Shown piece by piece: positions 36,960 to 50,951 of a stretch of DNA of 64,000 bases. Within the stretch, counting starts at the first letter, position 1, and each line of letters opens with the position of its first letter. The stretch comes from Rotaria macrura (Eukaryota > Rotifera > Eurotatoria > Philodinida > Philodinidae). Made by a program: the position numbers and the translations under genes. The notes under the pieces were generated by a model that was given only the letters and a program-made list of their open reading frames with translations, ran no database searches and was not told the origin of the DNA. Location of the stretch: the NCBI GenBank assembly GCA_900239685.1, contig OENT01000120.1:62001-126000 (forward strand), read 5' to 3'.

Positions 36960-37523
36960 TCAATATTCACTTTCCAAACTTTTCAATAATGTCAAATGAA
37001 TAAAAGTCAATGTCATGACACTAAATCGAGCCGTTTCACTACTTTCTAAGAATAGAATCGAATAAAAATTTGATATTGATCTAATAATACGTTGAATACA
37101 TAGATCGATGGGGAATTCATGAAGAACTATCTTACAAAATTTGCCGAATATCATGTTCAGCATTCTCAATAATCTTGACAAATATTGATGATCGATGACT
37201 AAGCTTATCAAATAAAGAAAGAAATGTACGTAAAAAAATTTCTCATACTCAAAAATCTATTATATTTACCAATCACATTCGATATCGAATGCATTGTAAT
37301 CTAAAAATTCCGCTTGTACTTTCTCTAATACCTATGAAAGAACGAAGATGTTTGCAAAACAAGAATATAATCAATGAATATTCTACGTCGAGCAGTAAAA
37401 TTGATTTTTCATACAGTTTACCCATTTACACAATTGTCTTTAATCATGATTAATCTCTTTCAATAAGAAAACGTGATGACAGTAGGATATTGACTCTTAC
37501 AGGTGATGACACTAGATCTTTTT
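36960..37523 (-). CDS. Possible 3' part of an unannotated gene
   Basis: Three complement segments can be spliced in matching phase: 37501-37523 (23 nt, reading KDLVSSP, donor GTAAGA), 37270-37331 (acceptor TTTCATAG, reading VLEKVQAEFLDYNAFDIEC, donor GTAAAT) and 36960-37203 (acceptor GATAAG, about 80 residues to a stop, including HQYLSRLLRMLNMIFGKF and SSETARFSVMTLTF). Introns would be 169 and 66 nt, the latter typical of this genome. The translation looks helical and is not recognised. No start exon was found upstream. The fragments at 36341-36738 may be related remnants. It may be a real gene, a relic or chance. Confidence 0.33.
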
Positions 37524-40476
37524 CTATATAAGGTCAAAGTTACGTATCAATATCGAATATACGATGAATGCGTATATTGACTTCTCTTTCTATGTGTTGG
37601 TCTTAACAGACAATTGTTCATACGTATGATGTTTCATCACATGAATTATGAAACACAACAACAGAAATGGAAAGAAAAACTTATTCGATTAGTCTCGATA
37701 TTCATGTTCATGTGCTTTCTACAAACATCTTTATGTTTTACGCAACATAGCTATAGGGACTGATTAATAAGATCAGTTTAGATAAACATAACAATGTGTT
37801 TGTTTGATTCGTTGCACTAATGAACAATTATATGAACTATTGGATAATTTCATTTCTCACCAAACTAAATTCAATTGAAATCAAAGACAAAACAATATCA
37901 TTCAATGAGCTTTGGAATCAACTACAAATGTCTCGAGTATGCATATATTCTTTTTTTATTCAATGTCATTCAATATGAATCATAATTTTCGAATAGAAGA
38001 TGTAATCAAAATAAGTAATGTGACTATAGTTCGTCTGGAAAACTAGGTTAATAAGAAAAACGATGAATGCTTTAAGTAAGTCACAGAATTCATGCATTAC
38101 TTTTGATATTTCATTAGACATTCGTATTTTTCTGACCTTGTGACACAAAAAAATCCGAATGTTGGATTGACACTTGGATGCTTTTAAAAATCACAGAATT
38201 AATGCGTAAAGCAAAACTGTATTCGAGTAAATTTAATATCAAGTTTAAAGCTAACAAATTAAGATAATTCTTTCCGTAGAAGAACTCAATCGATCAAACG
38301 TATTTTCTCTTATTAGACGAATGTCTGCTGTTATTACAATATAGACGAAGTAAGTGATGTTGTAGTTTCTTTCTTCTCGCACTGTTCATTCCTCGCCGTC
38401 ATGATGAATCGATCTATTGTCCATGAATGTTCAAAATTAAAACATTTCTACTAATAAATGCTAATTATTCATTAATCAAAGTTTATTAATAATAACAAAT
38501 ACATGCTCGTCGATGATCATTATCATGACACAACATGAGTATTTTTATTCACATCGGAATTATTTCAAATCCCGAAGAAAATGAATGTTGTCGGATAATG
38601 AAGTAGTTCGATAGACATTTTAAAAAAAAACAAGTACTTCTTTACCTGTAAATATTTAGTTTAAAAAATATTAAGCTTATATGAAACAGAAAGACATGAG
38701 AATGTGAAAGTGTTACATGAGTAAGATTTGTGTTATTTTGAAAGGAATTATGAGTCTTAATATTAATATTCATAATCAAGACTAGAACACAAATTAAGAC
38801 ATAGGATCACGTTCATAGCATTATATTACCATTGTACTGTTAAAAACAACAACGAAAAAGAGATAATATATCAGGAGTAGGATTCTCATAACGCATAAAT
38901 ATTCTTGAAATTCATAATATCCTCTTTACTTGAAAACTCATCATTATATTTGAAATAAAGGGGAAAAGCATATGCATTTACAGATTTTTCTATTGAAATA
39001 ATTATTTATTTCACCATTAGTCCTCTTTTAATGAACTTGAGTCATTTGAATTTTTTTCCGCTAATATGCATTTCCTCTTTCTCGATATATATATACATAT
39101 AGCGTCCACATTGTACTACTAATTTCAAACTAGTTTTTGATGATATATAAATATGAAATAGACAAATAAACGAAGAGTGACCCATTAGATCTCTATGATT
39201 TTTTCATGATTTCCTGTCATGTATATATATACATTTATATAGAAGTCATATTGCACTTATAAGTTTTGAAGAATATAAACATCTATGATTTTCAAGAGAT
39301 CCATGAAGAAAATAAGGATATATGGCTAGATCGTCTTACTTTTTCTAGTGCTTGCCATAAAGTAAAATATGCGAAAGATGAAAAATTATTGAATATATAT
39401 ATACTGCTAGATCTAGTATCGAACATCTTTGAATTTACAAGAAAAAAGAAACAACTCGTATTCTCCTATGAATACGTCATTTAGTAAATAATATGATAGA
39501 ATAAATAGAAATAATTATTGTAAAAGTAGTTATTCTATATTTATTTGTAACTTAAAATAAATATATCAACTACTAATTGTGAATAGTGAAACTCTGTTCA
39601 AGCTCGTGATATTCATACTTAAATAATTAATTTTTATATATTTACTTAGACTATGTGTCCCGTGGGTGAGAAAATATTCAACAGAAGAAAATGATTTTTA
39701 TAATTATCGTCTACTCTGTGTCATGATACGTTGTCGTTGTTGTCACTGAATTTTGTTTTACATATGTGTCGATTTCTATACTTTAGCATTGTCGTCATCA
39801 TACGTTTGTATTTTATAATGCTATAAATATTCTTTTCAAATTATAATAATCTCTAAAAAAAGAAAAGAAACTCATTAATACGGTTCATCATTAGATACAC
39901 GTCGCGAAACAGAATAAATGAAATTCACCGGCTTATTTTTTTTGTGATATTATTGAGACAGAGAAGATTATTACATCAGCTACTTATAATTGGCTTAACT
40001 AACAAATTTAGTTTGATTAAATGAATAAAAATATTCACGTACATTTTAAATATCTTATCAATAAAATCTTTGGTTTATTGTTTCTTCTCTTTCATATTTT
40101 CTTCCTTTCCTCATTTGTTTAGTAATAAAAATGCTATCGTTTAATTTCCGCTTTGAACCCTAAGTGTTCCTGTTCTGTCTGTATTTAATCCATATGTTAA
40201 ATCAGGTTGATCATAGATAGTTTTATATACTCGACATACATCTATCAAGGCACTTAATATATTTTTTCAAGTAACGTCTTCCTGTGAGAACATATTACAT
40301 ACATCTGTTCAATATTTAGTTTATTTTTGTTTTCTTTCTTATTCGTTATTCAAACGAAGAACAGAAAGAGACACCGAAAAATTTAAAACTGTACAAGAAA
40401 AGAAACCTGACAGAAAGGGTCCATTAACAACAAAAACACACAAGCACACAAACAAAACAAAAACAAAACAGAATGG

Positions 40477-41896
40477 TTAAATAAATGTATCATGTGTATC
40501 ATTTTGTAGAATAGTTGTAGTTTTAATACCTGTTCTCAATTGTTTAATAGTTGTACTTAAATGTGGATATGAACGTGTTTGTTCATCAATCTGTTGTTGA
40601 CAACCAAAACGAACTTGTTTCGGTGATGGTTGTCCGTTGGATGTTAAAGATGAAGACATCGTACGTCTTCCGTTACTACTATTACTAGTTGTACTACCAT
40701 TCGTTTCAAACGTTCGATAAGCGTTAAAATCCATAAATGTTGATGTATTCAAATTCTTTTTTGTCGTCAATGTTGTTATCGAATTTTTATACAACCAATC
40801 GGGATAGAGAATTTTTTCTATAGACCATTCATTATTATTATCAATCACTGATCGTTGTTGTTGTTGTTGTTGTTGTTGTTCATCTGTCCATTCATCAACA
40901 TCTACGATAGTCATATATATATATATATATTAGAACTTATGTTTGCAAACAATCAGATAACAACTGTGATAAGTACGCACTGTACTTACCCAGTTGTGAT
41001 GTGAATCAAAGAAAATAGAATCTAACCTTCTTCATGCTTGCTACTATTACTATAATAATCACTAGTTGTTTGATTCGGTTTTAATGTTGATGAAACTTGA
41101 TGATGATGTTGTGTATAGATATTTGCACCTATAGATGAGAAAAAAAAACACCTAATCTTCTTTTTATGGATCACTTATGTACAATGTCAAGCGGTTTTGT
41201 ATTATAAAAATTAGAATCAAAGAAATAAAGAAAAGAGTGATGACATTCAACATTGTCTCTTTCGCTTTCTCTCTCTCTCTATACATATAAAGTCATAAAA
41301 CAATTTGATACTTGATCTATCTTATATGAAAATAGCCGCAACTGTATTTGATGATCAAGATTTTCTTTTGTCACTCCATATCAATGGATTAATCACTTTT
41401 ACATATATTCACAAATCTTTCAACAAACGAATCTAGACATCAATATTCTATATGAAAAAAAAAATACTGTTCATCAGTAAGAACAATATTGTAGACATAG
41501 AATAACGATCAGTCTTCTTTACTTCTTCTCTTTCGTGTATGTTTTTTTTTGATCTTAATCTCGTCGTCATGATAAGAAATGTTGTATGTTTGTTATACTG
41601 TGAAATATGTTTATATATGGCGTGAGAAAGGATCATTTTTTTTCCTGTTCTTTGTTAGTTTATTAACGATGACGATACAATTAATTGTAAGTGTGAAAAA
41701 AAAGTAGAAGAAAGCCTAAATCCGATTTTCTTTTCTTCTCGAATCATTCGACAGTTTCAAGGTAAAATCAATATGTCTAATATGAATTTCCATACTATGT
41801 CACATACCTGTATAAGACGGAGATGATGAATGATCAATAAGACGTTTTTGATGGAGATTTTCCTGTAAGAATAAAACAAAAGAATAACTATGTCAT

Positions 41897-41929
<33 letters not shown>

Positions 41930-44904
41930 AATAGAATAAAATCATTTATCATACCAAACTTAATTTCGACGAGTTCGAACTTGAATTTTTCTCATCAATA
42001 TCTGTTAAACGATTTTCAACAATAATCATCGTTTGATCATGCAAATGATTTGTATTATTAGCAACAGCTTGTGCTGCTTTACATTTAATATAGTATAAAT
42101 ACTTTTGTCGTCGATATCGACAAATAAGTATTAATATAATGCAAACAATAAATGCAAGGATAATAGCTGTTGATATGAAAAATGTTGATAAGAGAAAAAC
42201 ACGTTTTGTTGTTGACAATGAATTTAATTTAAAAATTTCATCATTCGTATTAAAATCAAAAAATAAACTTCCATTCGTATTATTATCACCAATTAATAAA
42301 TAGAATTGTATTAATGATGAATATGTTACTTGTTTTCCATTATCTTTGGCTCGTAATAATACACTATAACGCCCGATATTCGGTGTTGAATTTAATATTA
42401 ATTCACCTGTATTTGTTAATAATAAGAATTCATCATAATGTGGTTCAATAGCTTCAATTGAATAACTAACTAAACCATTACCATTTGTTTTATCATCTTG
42501 ATCAATAGCTTCAATTGTTACAATAGATGTTCCAATTGTAATACGATCTCTATTTATAATTAATATCGTATTATTTTCCGATGGCTTTTGCCATGTTGGT
42601 ATGCAATCATTCATATCAATAATTCTTATTAAAACAGGCACAGTTGTTTTATAATAATTATCTGTCACTGTTATATTTAATAAATACATATCTTGAATTT
42701 CACGATCAAGAAAATATCTTGTTAACAATTGTCCATGATGATTTATAGAAAATGGATATTTATATTGTCGATCATTTTCAATATAATAAATTAATTTTGT
42801 ATTCAAATCTAAATCATATGCACGTAAAAACCCGATGGACTTCGATAGATATGAATTTTCTTCAATTGAAAATTCATATTTATCATATTCAAATAGTGGT
42901 CGATTATCATTTAAATCATTAATATCAATGCGTACATAAATATTCGATGATAAACTTAATGGATAACCCTGATCACGTGCAATTATATGAAACTCATAAC
43001 GATCACGTTTTTCACGATCTAAAGATTTCGAACAATAGAGCATACCAGTATTGATATCAATATAGAAAGGTATCGATGTTTCATTAGTTAATATTTCATA
43101 TGTTAAACGACCATTTTCACCACTATCAGGATCGAATGCTTCGATTTGTATTAGAAATGTATTTATTTGATTATTTTCATTGATTTTTAAATGATAAAAT
43201 GAATGAGGAAATTTCGGATGATTATCATTTTCATCGAGAATATTTATTGTTAATTGTGTTTGCGTTTCTAATGGATTATTTTGATCAAAATCTTGTGCAT
43301 GAAATAATAAACGATAGGATTGTTGTAATTCAAAATCAAATGATTTTGTACGATTTAAGAAATATGTTCCATTATCGATTTGATATAAATAAAATGATTG
43401 CTCATTTTTTTGTTTATCAATATCGATGGTTTCAAACCATAGATGTGTTTGTCCACGATAATCACTATCATCGTCTGTGACAATAATTTGTGCAAAAAAT
43501 TTATCGATCGGATAATTTTCTGATAATTCAATGAGAGATTTCGATGGATTGTAAGTGATTTCTGGTAGAAAACGAAAACTTATCTTAGGTGCACAATCAT
43601 TTTCATCCAATATAGTTATATTAACTAATGTTTGAGATGAACGTGGTTCTTTACTTAAATCACGTGCTTGAATATAGAATATGTACGATGATCGTTGTTC
43701 ATAATCAACTGAAGTACGTAGATGAATAACACCTGTTTGTTTATCTAACGAAAATGTACTTGCATATTGTTTTGAAGCATCAATAAAATCATAGATGATT
43801 TCTCCATTAATACCAATATCAGCATCATAAGCATGAACTTGAAGAATAGATGTATTAATTGATGTACTTTCCAATACTTCAACGGAATAGATTTCACTAT
43901 CAAAACTACAATAAAAAAAAAGAAAAAGTATAGAAGACAATCATTCGTATTTTTCATGATGGATCTCAACAACAATGATTGAAAGTGAATTCTTCTCACC
44001 AGGAATACAAAAATCTGAGAAGAATAACTCAACTTTTTCGAGAAAACATATTCATGATTGATAATGAATAGAATAGAATTTGAAGGAATCTATGTTTTTC
44101 ATTTAATTGAAATCTATGACAGCAAGGTTGGATGAAACTACTACATTCTAACACATAACAAATAGAATGTGTTCGTTTTACTCACATCGGTGATTGATCA
44201 TTGACATCATCAATAATGATTCTTAGATGTAATTGTTCATCATGTTGAGCAGAATCTGTAACATGTAATGTACAATTATATGAATCAGTCACTTCTCGAT
44301 CGAGTGGTTGAATAAGAATAAGTGCTAGACGATTTGATGCATCGGCATTCGTTTCAAGACGAAATGGAAAATTTTCATCGAAATCTTTTAATTGATATTG
44401 TAATTGTTTTTGATTATCTATCTGATCTTGATCATGAGCTTGTTGAATGAATAATTTTGATTGATATGGTGGCGAATTTTCTGATATATGTAAATGTATT
44501 GTAGATGATTCATAGGGAAATATGGGTCGATGATCATTAATATCCTCGATTAATATTGGTATATGATAAAGTGTTTCATGATATAATTCGAAAATTTTTA
44601 ATAGAAATTTACATTTACTATGTCGATGTATACAAATCTTTTCTCGATCAATATCATTCGTAATATGTAATTGACCTGTTGATGAGTTTAAAGAAAAATA
44701 TTGTTGTATCTCACGAAAATTATTATTAACAAAACGATATGAATGTTTTTGTGTTGTTGTTGTTGTTGAAGGATTTAGTGTTAACAATAGATGACCAATT
44801 TGTGTATGTTCAGGAATAATAATTTCAGATAACTCAATTGGATCACAAAATATATATGATAAGTGTAAAAGAATAAATAAGTATAGGAAACTATTTTTCA
44901 TCAT
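40477..44904 (-). CDS. Protocadherin-like cell adhesion receptor
   Basis: Five exons on the complement, in order: 44186-44904, 41955-43905, 41808-41862, 41037-41126, 40477-40901; phases agree and give 1079 residues. A signal peptide (MMKNSFLYLFILLHLSYIFC) leads into about seven cadherin repeats, marked by calcium-binding boundary motifs EDINDHRP, DDVNDQSP, LDENDCAP, LDENDNHP, NDLNDNRP and IDMNDCIP, with DRE and DxD motifs between. A single membrane segment lies near 808-836 (TAIILAFIVCIILILIC), then RYRR and a cytosolic tail of about 240 residues containing a Gln run and no obvious beta-catenin-binding region. This is the protocadherin plan: most of the ectodomain in one large exon and tail exons behind it. 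Known: such proteins mediate calcium-dependent adhesion and signalling at the cell surface. The start is the first ATG of the frame (44904). Confidence 0.9.
40913..40931. repeat. (AT)n tract by a splice acceptor
   Basis: AT repeat in the last intron of the protocadherin gene, about 10 bp from the acceptor of the final coding exon. Confidence 0.9.
41896..41929. repeat. Compound (AC)n(AT)n microsatellite
   Basis: About eight AC units followed by about nine AT units, inside the protocadherin intron 41863-41954. Confidence 0.9.
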
Positions 44905-45555
44905 GATCAATTACAAATTGATTACCTTAAAAAATAGAAGAAAATAAGAAGAAAAAAAATATTCAAGGAAAATATCAGATCGTTAAAAATACATTTCGTT
45001 TGTTTTTCATAAAAATATGGTAGTCTTGTTTCATTAATCAATTAGAAACATATACATTCACATTCACATATACGTATAATAGACTTTCTCATATGGTTCA
45101 CATTTCGTCTTCGTCTTTTCTAAATTTTAATGAAGCGCAAGTATGCACACACCTTAGTCCAAGAACAGGTGCTAAATGAGTTCTAGTCTGGCGGAAGCCT
45201 GACGTGTTCATCGATCATGTTATTTTTAAAAGAGTAAAGAAGCATATCAATTTATAGTTCATGTACAAATTGAATAAAGTATGTACGTGGTCGAGTCAGA
45301 TCGGTCACTTTGAATCTTTACATGTACGGTGCAGTCAGAAACACAAACATACGCATACATTACTCTTGTTCTCTTGAGAATGAATCTTGAACATGACTCA
45401 TAATCGAATGCGACGATCGAAATCCAATCAAACGCACAAGCAGTAATTAAAAAACACACGCTTTTTCTCTTTTATTCGTTCGATGAACTCGCCCATTACT
45501 TGTGCTGCTGCTACTCTTCAATTTTCAACTTATACAAGTTCCGACATGAAAAAAG

Positions 45556-45597
45556 GCAGAGAGAGAGAGAGAGGGGAAGGGGGGAGAAAAAAAGAAT
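45556..45597. repeat. Purine-only GA/G tract
   Basis: About 40 bases of almost pure purine: (GA)n, then G-rich, then A-rich. About 0.65 kb upstream of the protocadherin start. Confidence 0.85.
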
Positions 45598-48399
45598 AAG
45601 AGACATCATTATGTGCATCATTTTCCTCTCTTTGGTCTTTCGCCGGCGACATGGTTTGACAAGCGGAAATGACGAGTGCGGATGGGAGATCTCCCGCTAC
45701 GCTCATCATCATCATCATCGAATAGAGAAAAACGTAGGGCGGCGATTATATACACACTCATAGATATATACAAAAAGCTCCTATGACAAGACTCAATATA
45801 TATACACCTATATACATGAAGGTGCAAAGTAGCCATCAAAATGCATCATCAAATGGACCAAAATTATAATACGGACATGTCGTTTAGGATCATGCGCGTA
45901 TTTGAGCAAAGAAAAAAAAATCTAGACATTGACACATGACAACTGCGTTGATAATATTAAAAATAAATGTTAGTAAAAAATACTTACTCTCAAAGCATTA
46001 TCATATTTTTCCGGCTGAAAAAATTTCGGCTTCAAAAACAACTAGTTCATTGAAGACTGCTCACTCTTTTGTTCTCTCGTTTTTTCCTTCTTCTTCTCGT
46101 CTTTCCCTGAAGAATAATCATAATTCTCTCATTTCTATTTCTCGCTTACTATTCTTCTCTTTTTTTTCTGTTCATTCTTCTTCTCCACCTCTCTTTCTCT
46201 TTGTCTCTCTCTCTCTCTGTTCTCATATCTACTTATTCAATCAATCGTCTTTGCTACTCCTGCTGAGTAAAAACGATTAAGTACTGCACTACAAAACGAA
46301 AATTGCCTAAACTAAAATAAAAGCAACAGAAGCTTAAAACATTAGAGTAAGAAAAGAAAAGTTATTCTTCAATAAAATAAAAAGTGAAAAGGCTTATTAG
46401 AATCCAATCGTCACTGCAGGTGGTACTTGAAAATCTAGACATATGAAATTATGCGATCATGACGGTCTTTTTGATCATTGCCGTTGTATTCATCCACTCA
46501 AGTTCGTCAGCCTATATGCATGTATATGGCTTCGGTCAACCTTCGTTTATATATATATAGAGTAAGTCTCACCTTAATGTTTGCTTACCAGCAGCAATAA
46601 CAAAAGTAACAATAGAAGAAGACGAGGAAGACATTATCTTCTATATGTATATATATATATGCTTGCGTTGAACTCATGCACACATTGCAAGCGAGAAGAA
46701 AAAAGTATACGCATGCTAAATGTTACACGCACGCACACACCTGAGCTGTGTTGGTAGAACTAAAAATGGCGTAATCGCTCTTATACCACAGTAGTATTAG
46801 AAGGTAATAGTAATGTTGGCCAACACATGGTGCCATCGGATAGGACCATGACTTTTTTTCCATAGGAAATTTTTAGGCTTAGATCTATACACGTGACGCA
46901 ACTGCAAAGTGTACACGACTGCTGCTCCCAACAAGAGGCAATAAAACGTCCTCATATTCTTTTCTTTACTACTGTTCAATATTGAACAAAAGAAAGGAGT
47001 TAACTCAATATTCCTGTATTTCTTTTTTTTTTATCTTCAACAACATCTGTGACAATGTGATCTTGCTCTTTGTTCCTCCTTCTTTCTTTTGTTCCACTCT
47101 TAGAACATACAAGAAGTATTACCACATCGAAACGGCTCGTTAGATACAATTTCAATTTGTCTACTATTTTGATAATCACAAGGGATAAATGATCGATTAT
47201 CATTTTTATTCCTATATTCTCATAAATAAATCATCTCATGTCAACAATAATCAACTGATCGTTTGTCCTTCATAATAAAGACGCTCTAGATGGACAGTTC
47301 TAAAAACAGCTTAGTCTAATTACAGAATGAGTTTCTTTATAATGATAATAGAATAAAAGATTGAGCTTGAACAATTATTAGCATATTGAAAAGAAGGGTA
47401 GGCGTGTGTGTGTAATGTGCAAGTGAAGAACACAAAAGCTTTTGCACAAATGACAAAGCGTCGAGGTGTATGGTTATTGATTAAATAGGCGCCGGCCTTT
47501 CTGTGTATCTATATATATATATAGAGAGAGAGACAGAAAGGGGGAGATACATGCATACGAAAGCTCACTCGCACACACATTCAGGAAGTTGAAGGTATAA
47601 AAAAGAGATAGCCTTGAACTTTACAATGATGTTTGTAATTCCGGAGACTTTGTGTAAAAGATATTTCCATTTATTATTTACAAGGTAATGAAGATCTCAA
47701 ATTACACATATATGTCACAATGACAGCATCCGTTTTGATAAGAGATGTGCATAAAATTAGTAAGCGTGACTATTCAGCAAAAAAGAAATTATGAAACAAA
47801 AGACGTATAGAAAAAAGATTATTATCAATCTTTGACATCATCTAGAATAATGTCTATTTTGACAGTCAAATTAGTTCTATACGTGATTTTCTCGGTCAAC
47901 ATACAATGAAAAATTGAGTTCCATAAATTAGACGAATAGGTACAATAACAACAGACAAGAACAATTTGTCTAATGAAAAACGATAATCTGTTTTCGTTCG
48001 TCTATACATTACCAGTCGATATTAGGCGAGAGTAAAAGAAATGAAAATAAATGAATTAAGAATGATGTTCCTTTTTTTTTCTACTACTCAAATACTGCTG
48101 CCACTGTCAATCATATGCATGTCTTGTACACATATACACTTCTCACACATGAACATATAGAATATTCATTTGTAAAATGGTGCACTACTTTTTCTCTTCG
48201 TTCTCGCGCGCTTTCAAGTGTATGTATATACATATGAATGAACGAACATGAGGAGAAGCGAATACAATGCCTTTAGGTGAAATAGGACGAAACGGCTGCA
48301 AAATCATATATGCACATATATATATATGTATATGTATATATTGAAACTGAGCAAATGAACTGACCTTGAAATAACATCAATTGTGTGTATGTTCTCTTA

Positions 48400-48400
48400 N
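48400..48400. other. Ambiguous base (n)
   Basis: The only undetermined base noticed in the window. It lies in non-coding DNA and may mark an assembly join or heterozygous site. Confidence 0.95.
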
Positions 48401-49611
48401 TATCCGCACTATGTCAATCAATGAAAATTTTAAATTGACTGGTTCATTAATGAGCCGTTTAGCCTGCAAGGTATACCTTCCATATCAATGTCTCTTAAAA
48501 ATGTCACATGCAACAGCCTTCACACACCACTAACAGGATTACGAAAAAAAAGAAGAAGAAAGAAAGAAACAGAGAAAGAAATAACGCGATTTCTTTGTAT
48601 CTGTCATCAAATATCTTGTTTCGTCTAGTCAAACGCTAATGTATAGTATACAAATGGGAAAATATGATGAACAACAATTAGTAACTGATCGATCGACTGT
48701 CCATTTACATGTTCGTCAATAGGCGATCTATCATCGACTGTATATTCTAATAACGTATTTCCTAATTCTATACATTACTTGGTTGGGAACCAACAGCAGA
48801 AGGTGTATAGGTCTCTCCTCTCACTTATCATCAATATCATCATTAGCATCACGTAAAACCAAAAGGGCACGAGTAGAAACGTCTTCTTCCTATTGTGTAA
48901 CTTCATTTTAGTTGTCGAATGTCCATTGGAATTTTTCTAATCATTTCGGTATTATGATGGAGAAGAAAAGAGAGAGAGAGAGAGAAGGGCAAGCATTAGT
49001 ATATACATGTATACAAATCACAAGAGAAAATATATATCGTGTTTTTCTGCATCATCAGGGTGCAAAAAGCACAAGCACGTTTCGTCGTCAATGTTTGATA
49101 CATACACGTTTGGTTTGTTAACCATTACATCATCCTCTAACATCGTTGTCATTGTCTAATCGATCTCTCACATCATCTGTGTATTCAAGATGAATTTTTT
49201 TGTTTGCTCTTAATTATTTTTTTACAACATTATGCTCACTAACGTTGTTACACACCTTACTATTATGTTTGTTTAAATATAATGAAAGAAAGAAGGCAAA
49301 AAGTAAAAGGAGCGTGTTGCATCTCTTTCGTCGTTTATCATTGAATCGTTCCGGTAATCGGATCTTTTCTCTTTTGGTACACACACACCTTTTCAATTGT
49401 TCTTCACAACACATACGTATATTCTCATTTATGTGTAAAGGTTAAAGATTACGAAATCGATTTTCGTGCTTGCCAGTGTCAATCTGCATAGTATATGCAC
49501 ATGGTGAAGTTCGAACGACTTTCCACCTACTTACGAATTGCCATCAGTTGTTCATCATCGTCTTCTGATATATTCGCTTACGGCGGCGTCTTTCTTTCGC
49601 ACGCTCTCTCC

Positions 49612-49638
49612 TTCTCTTTCTCTCTCTCTCTCTCTCAT
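49612..49638. repeat. (TC)n microsatellite
   Basis: Long TC tract in the repeat-rich intergenic span. Confidence 0.9.
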
Positions 49639-50867
49639 CTCGAGACAATAGACGTGGTCGTTCTTCTCGTTGTCGTCTACTTATCATCTTAGGCTCAACC
49701 CGCTCTAGAGATGGTACTTTTCATGTTCGCTTATTGAAAAATCACTTTGCTCGTCGCATATGCCCTCTGGTCTCTTTTCTTTTTCACATCCAATCGTCTA
49801 AGTAGTCTCATCTATTCAATGTTAGTCACTTGTTCGCTTCTGTTTTCTTTTTATTTAAGATTGAATGATTGATCGACTGAGAATATTAAACTCTTGAACA
49901 GTCTATATGAGCATGTATGTATGTGCATATATATATATTTATCGTCTTTTCATTTCCGCATTTTATTGATGTCGCCTTAGATAGGTATATTTAAATCAAG
50001 GCTAATAAATATAATTAGTTTAGTATGATGCAATTTTTGATATCTGTATCTCTCTCTCTATATATATATATGTAGTCTATAGGTAAAAGAATGATTTATT
50101 TGGCTCGACACAATGATTATTTCCTGTATTTGTTTTTAATTTCTTATGCTGTTTGAACTTGTCGGTCGAGTTACTTACTTTACTTAGTTGCATTTGTATG
50201 TACAAAAGAAAAAACGAGAAAGAAAGAAAACGATCGACAGACAGACAAATGAATAAAAGAAAGTGTACACTCGAGGAATCAGCCTCAACTGACGACATCC
50301 GATTTTTGTCGTTGTCGCGCAATTTGACTTTTCTCTAATTGTAAGGAAACGAAGACAGAAGAAGAAGAAAAAAAAAGACTAATTAAAGACGTTTGAAATT
50401 TGATGACTATGTTGTATTCGCCTGGTCAAGAATATTTGTGACCAACTAATGTCTGGTAACATTCAAATCGATTGTTGTCAACCTGTCTATGTATATTCAA
50501 TCAGACAGCTAATTGAGGAAATGAAAACAAGACGAGACGTATGATGATGCCATAGGGAGACATCGCACACTAGTAGAAAAATGATATATTTGAGTAACAA
50601 AGAATCGGTTTTTACATACAACAAAAGGAAACTCATTATCATTAGTTTCTTTTTCTATGTATGTCTATCACCTGCTTGTTAAAAACCATAAATAATTTTG
50701 CAACATAGAAAAATGAAAATGAAGTAAATCTTCTTTCATTGAAGTTTAATAATCAACACTGATAGTATTTTTCATTTGATAGGAATTAGTATCTGATAGA
50801 GGTGTTTGAATCAACATAATATTGTAAAGAAAAAAAAAATCAATATTTGACTTTTTTATATTCTTAC

Positions 50868-50951
50868 CTAACCTTATAAGTACTCTTAACATAGGCTGTA
50901 CAATGAATTTTTCAAGTTCTTCTGCATCACTGATATTATTTGCACTAGTAT
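50868..50951 (-). other. Isolated exon-like segment
   Basis: 84 nt on the complement between a GTATGTAAG acceptor and a GTAAGA donor. It is open in one frame reading NISDAEELEKFIVQPMLRVL. No neighbouring exon in compatible phase was found. It could be one exon of an unseen gene, a relic or chance. Confidence 0.22.

Larger units (their letters stand above)
33421..40476. other. Large gene-poor span between MOK and the protocadherin
   Basis: 7 kb, the left end being the MOK upstream region. Most of it shows no coding signal. The exceptions are possible minus-strand exons at 36960-37523 and weaker ones at 36341-36738, plus two exact inverted repeats near 36.15 and 36.45 kb; all are listed separately. 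No mobile element with clear ends was found. Confidence 0.6.

Noticed and set aside
43199..43480. Plus-strand open frame
   Set aside because: Antisense to the large protocadherin exon; a shadow of coding sequence.
45500..46280. Plus-strand open frames with RERERG and Ser/Leu-rich runs
   Set aside because: Low-complexity translations of GA and TC tracts with no splice or domain support.
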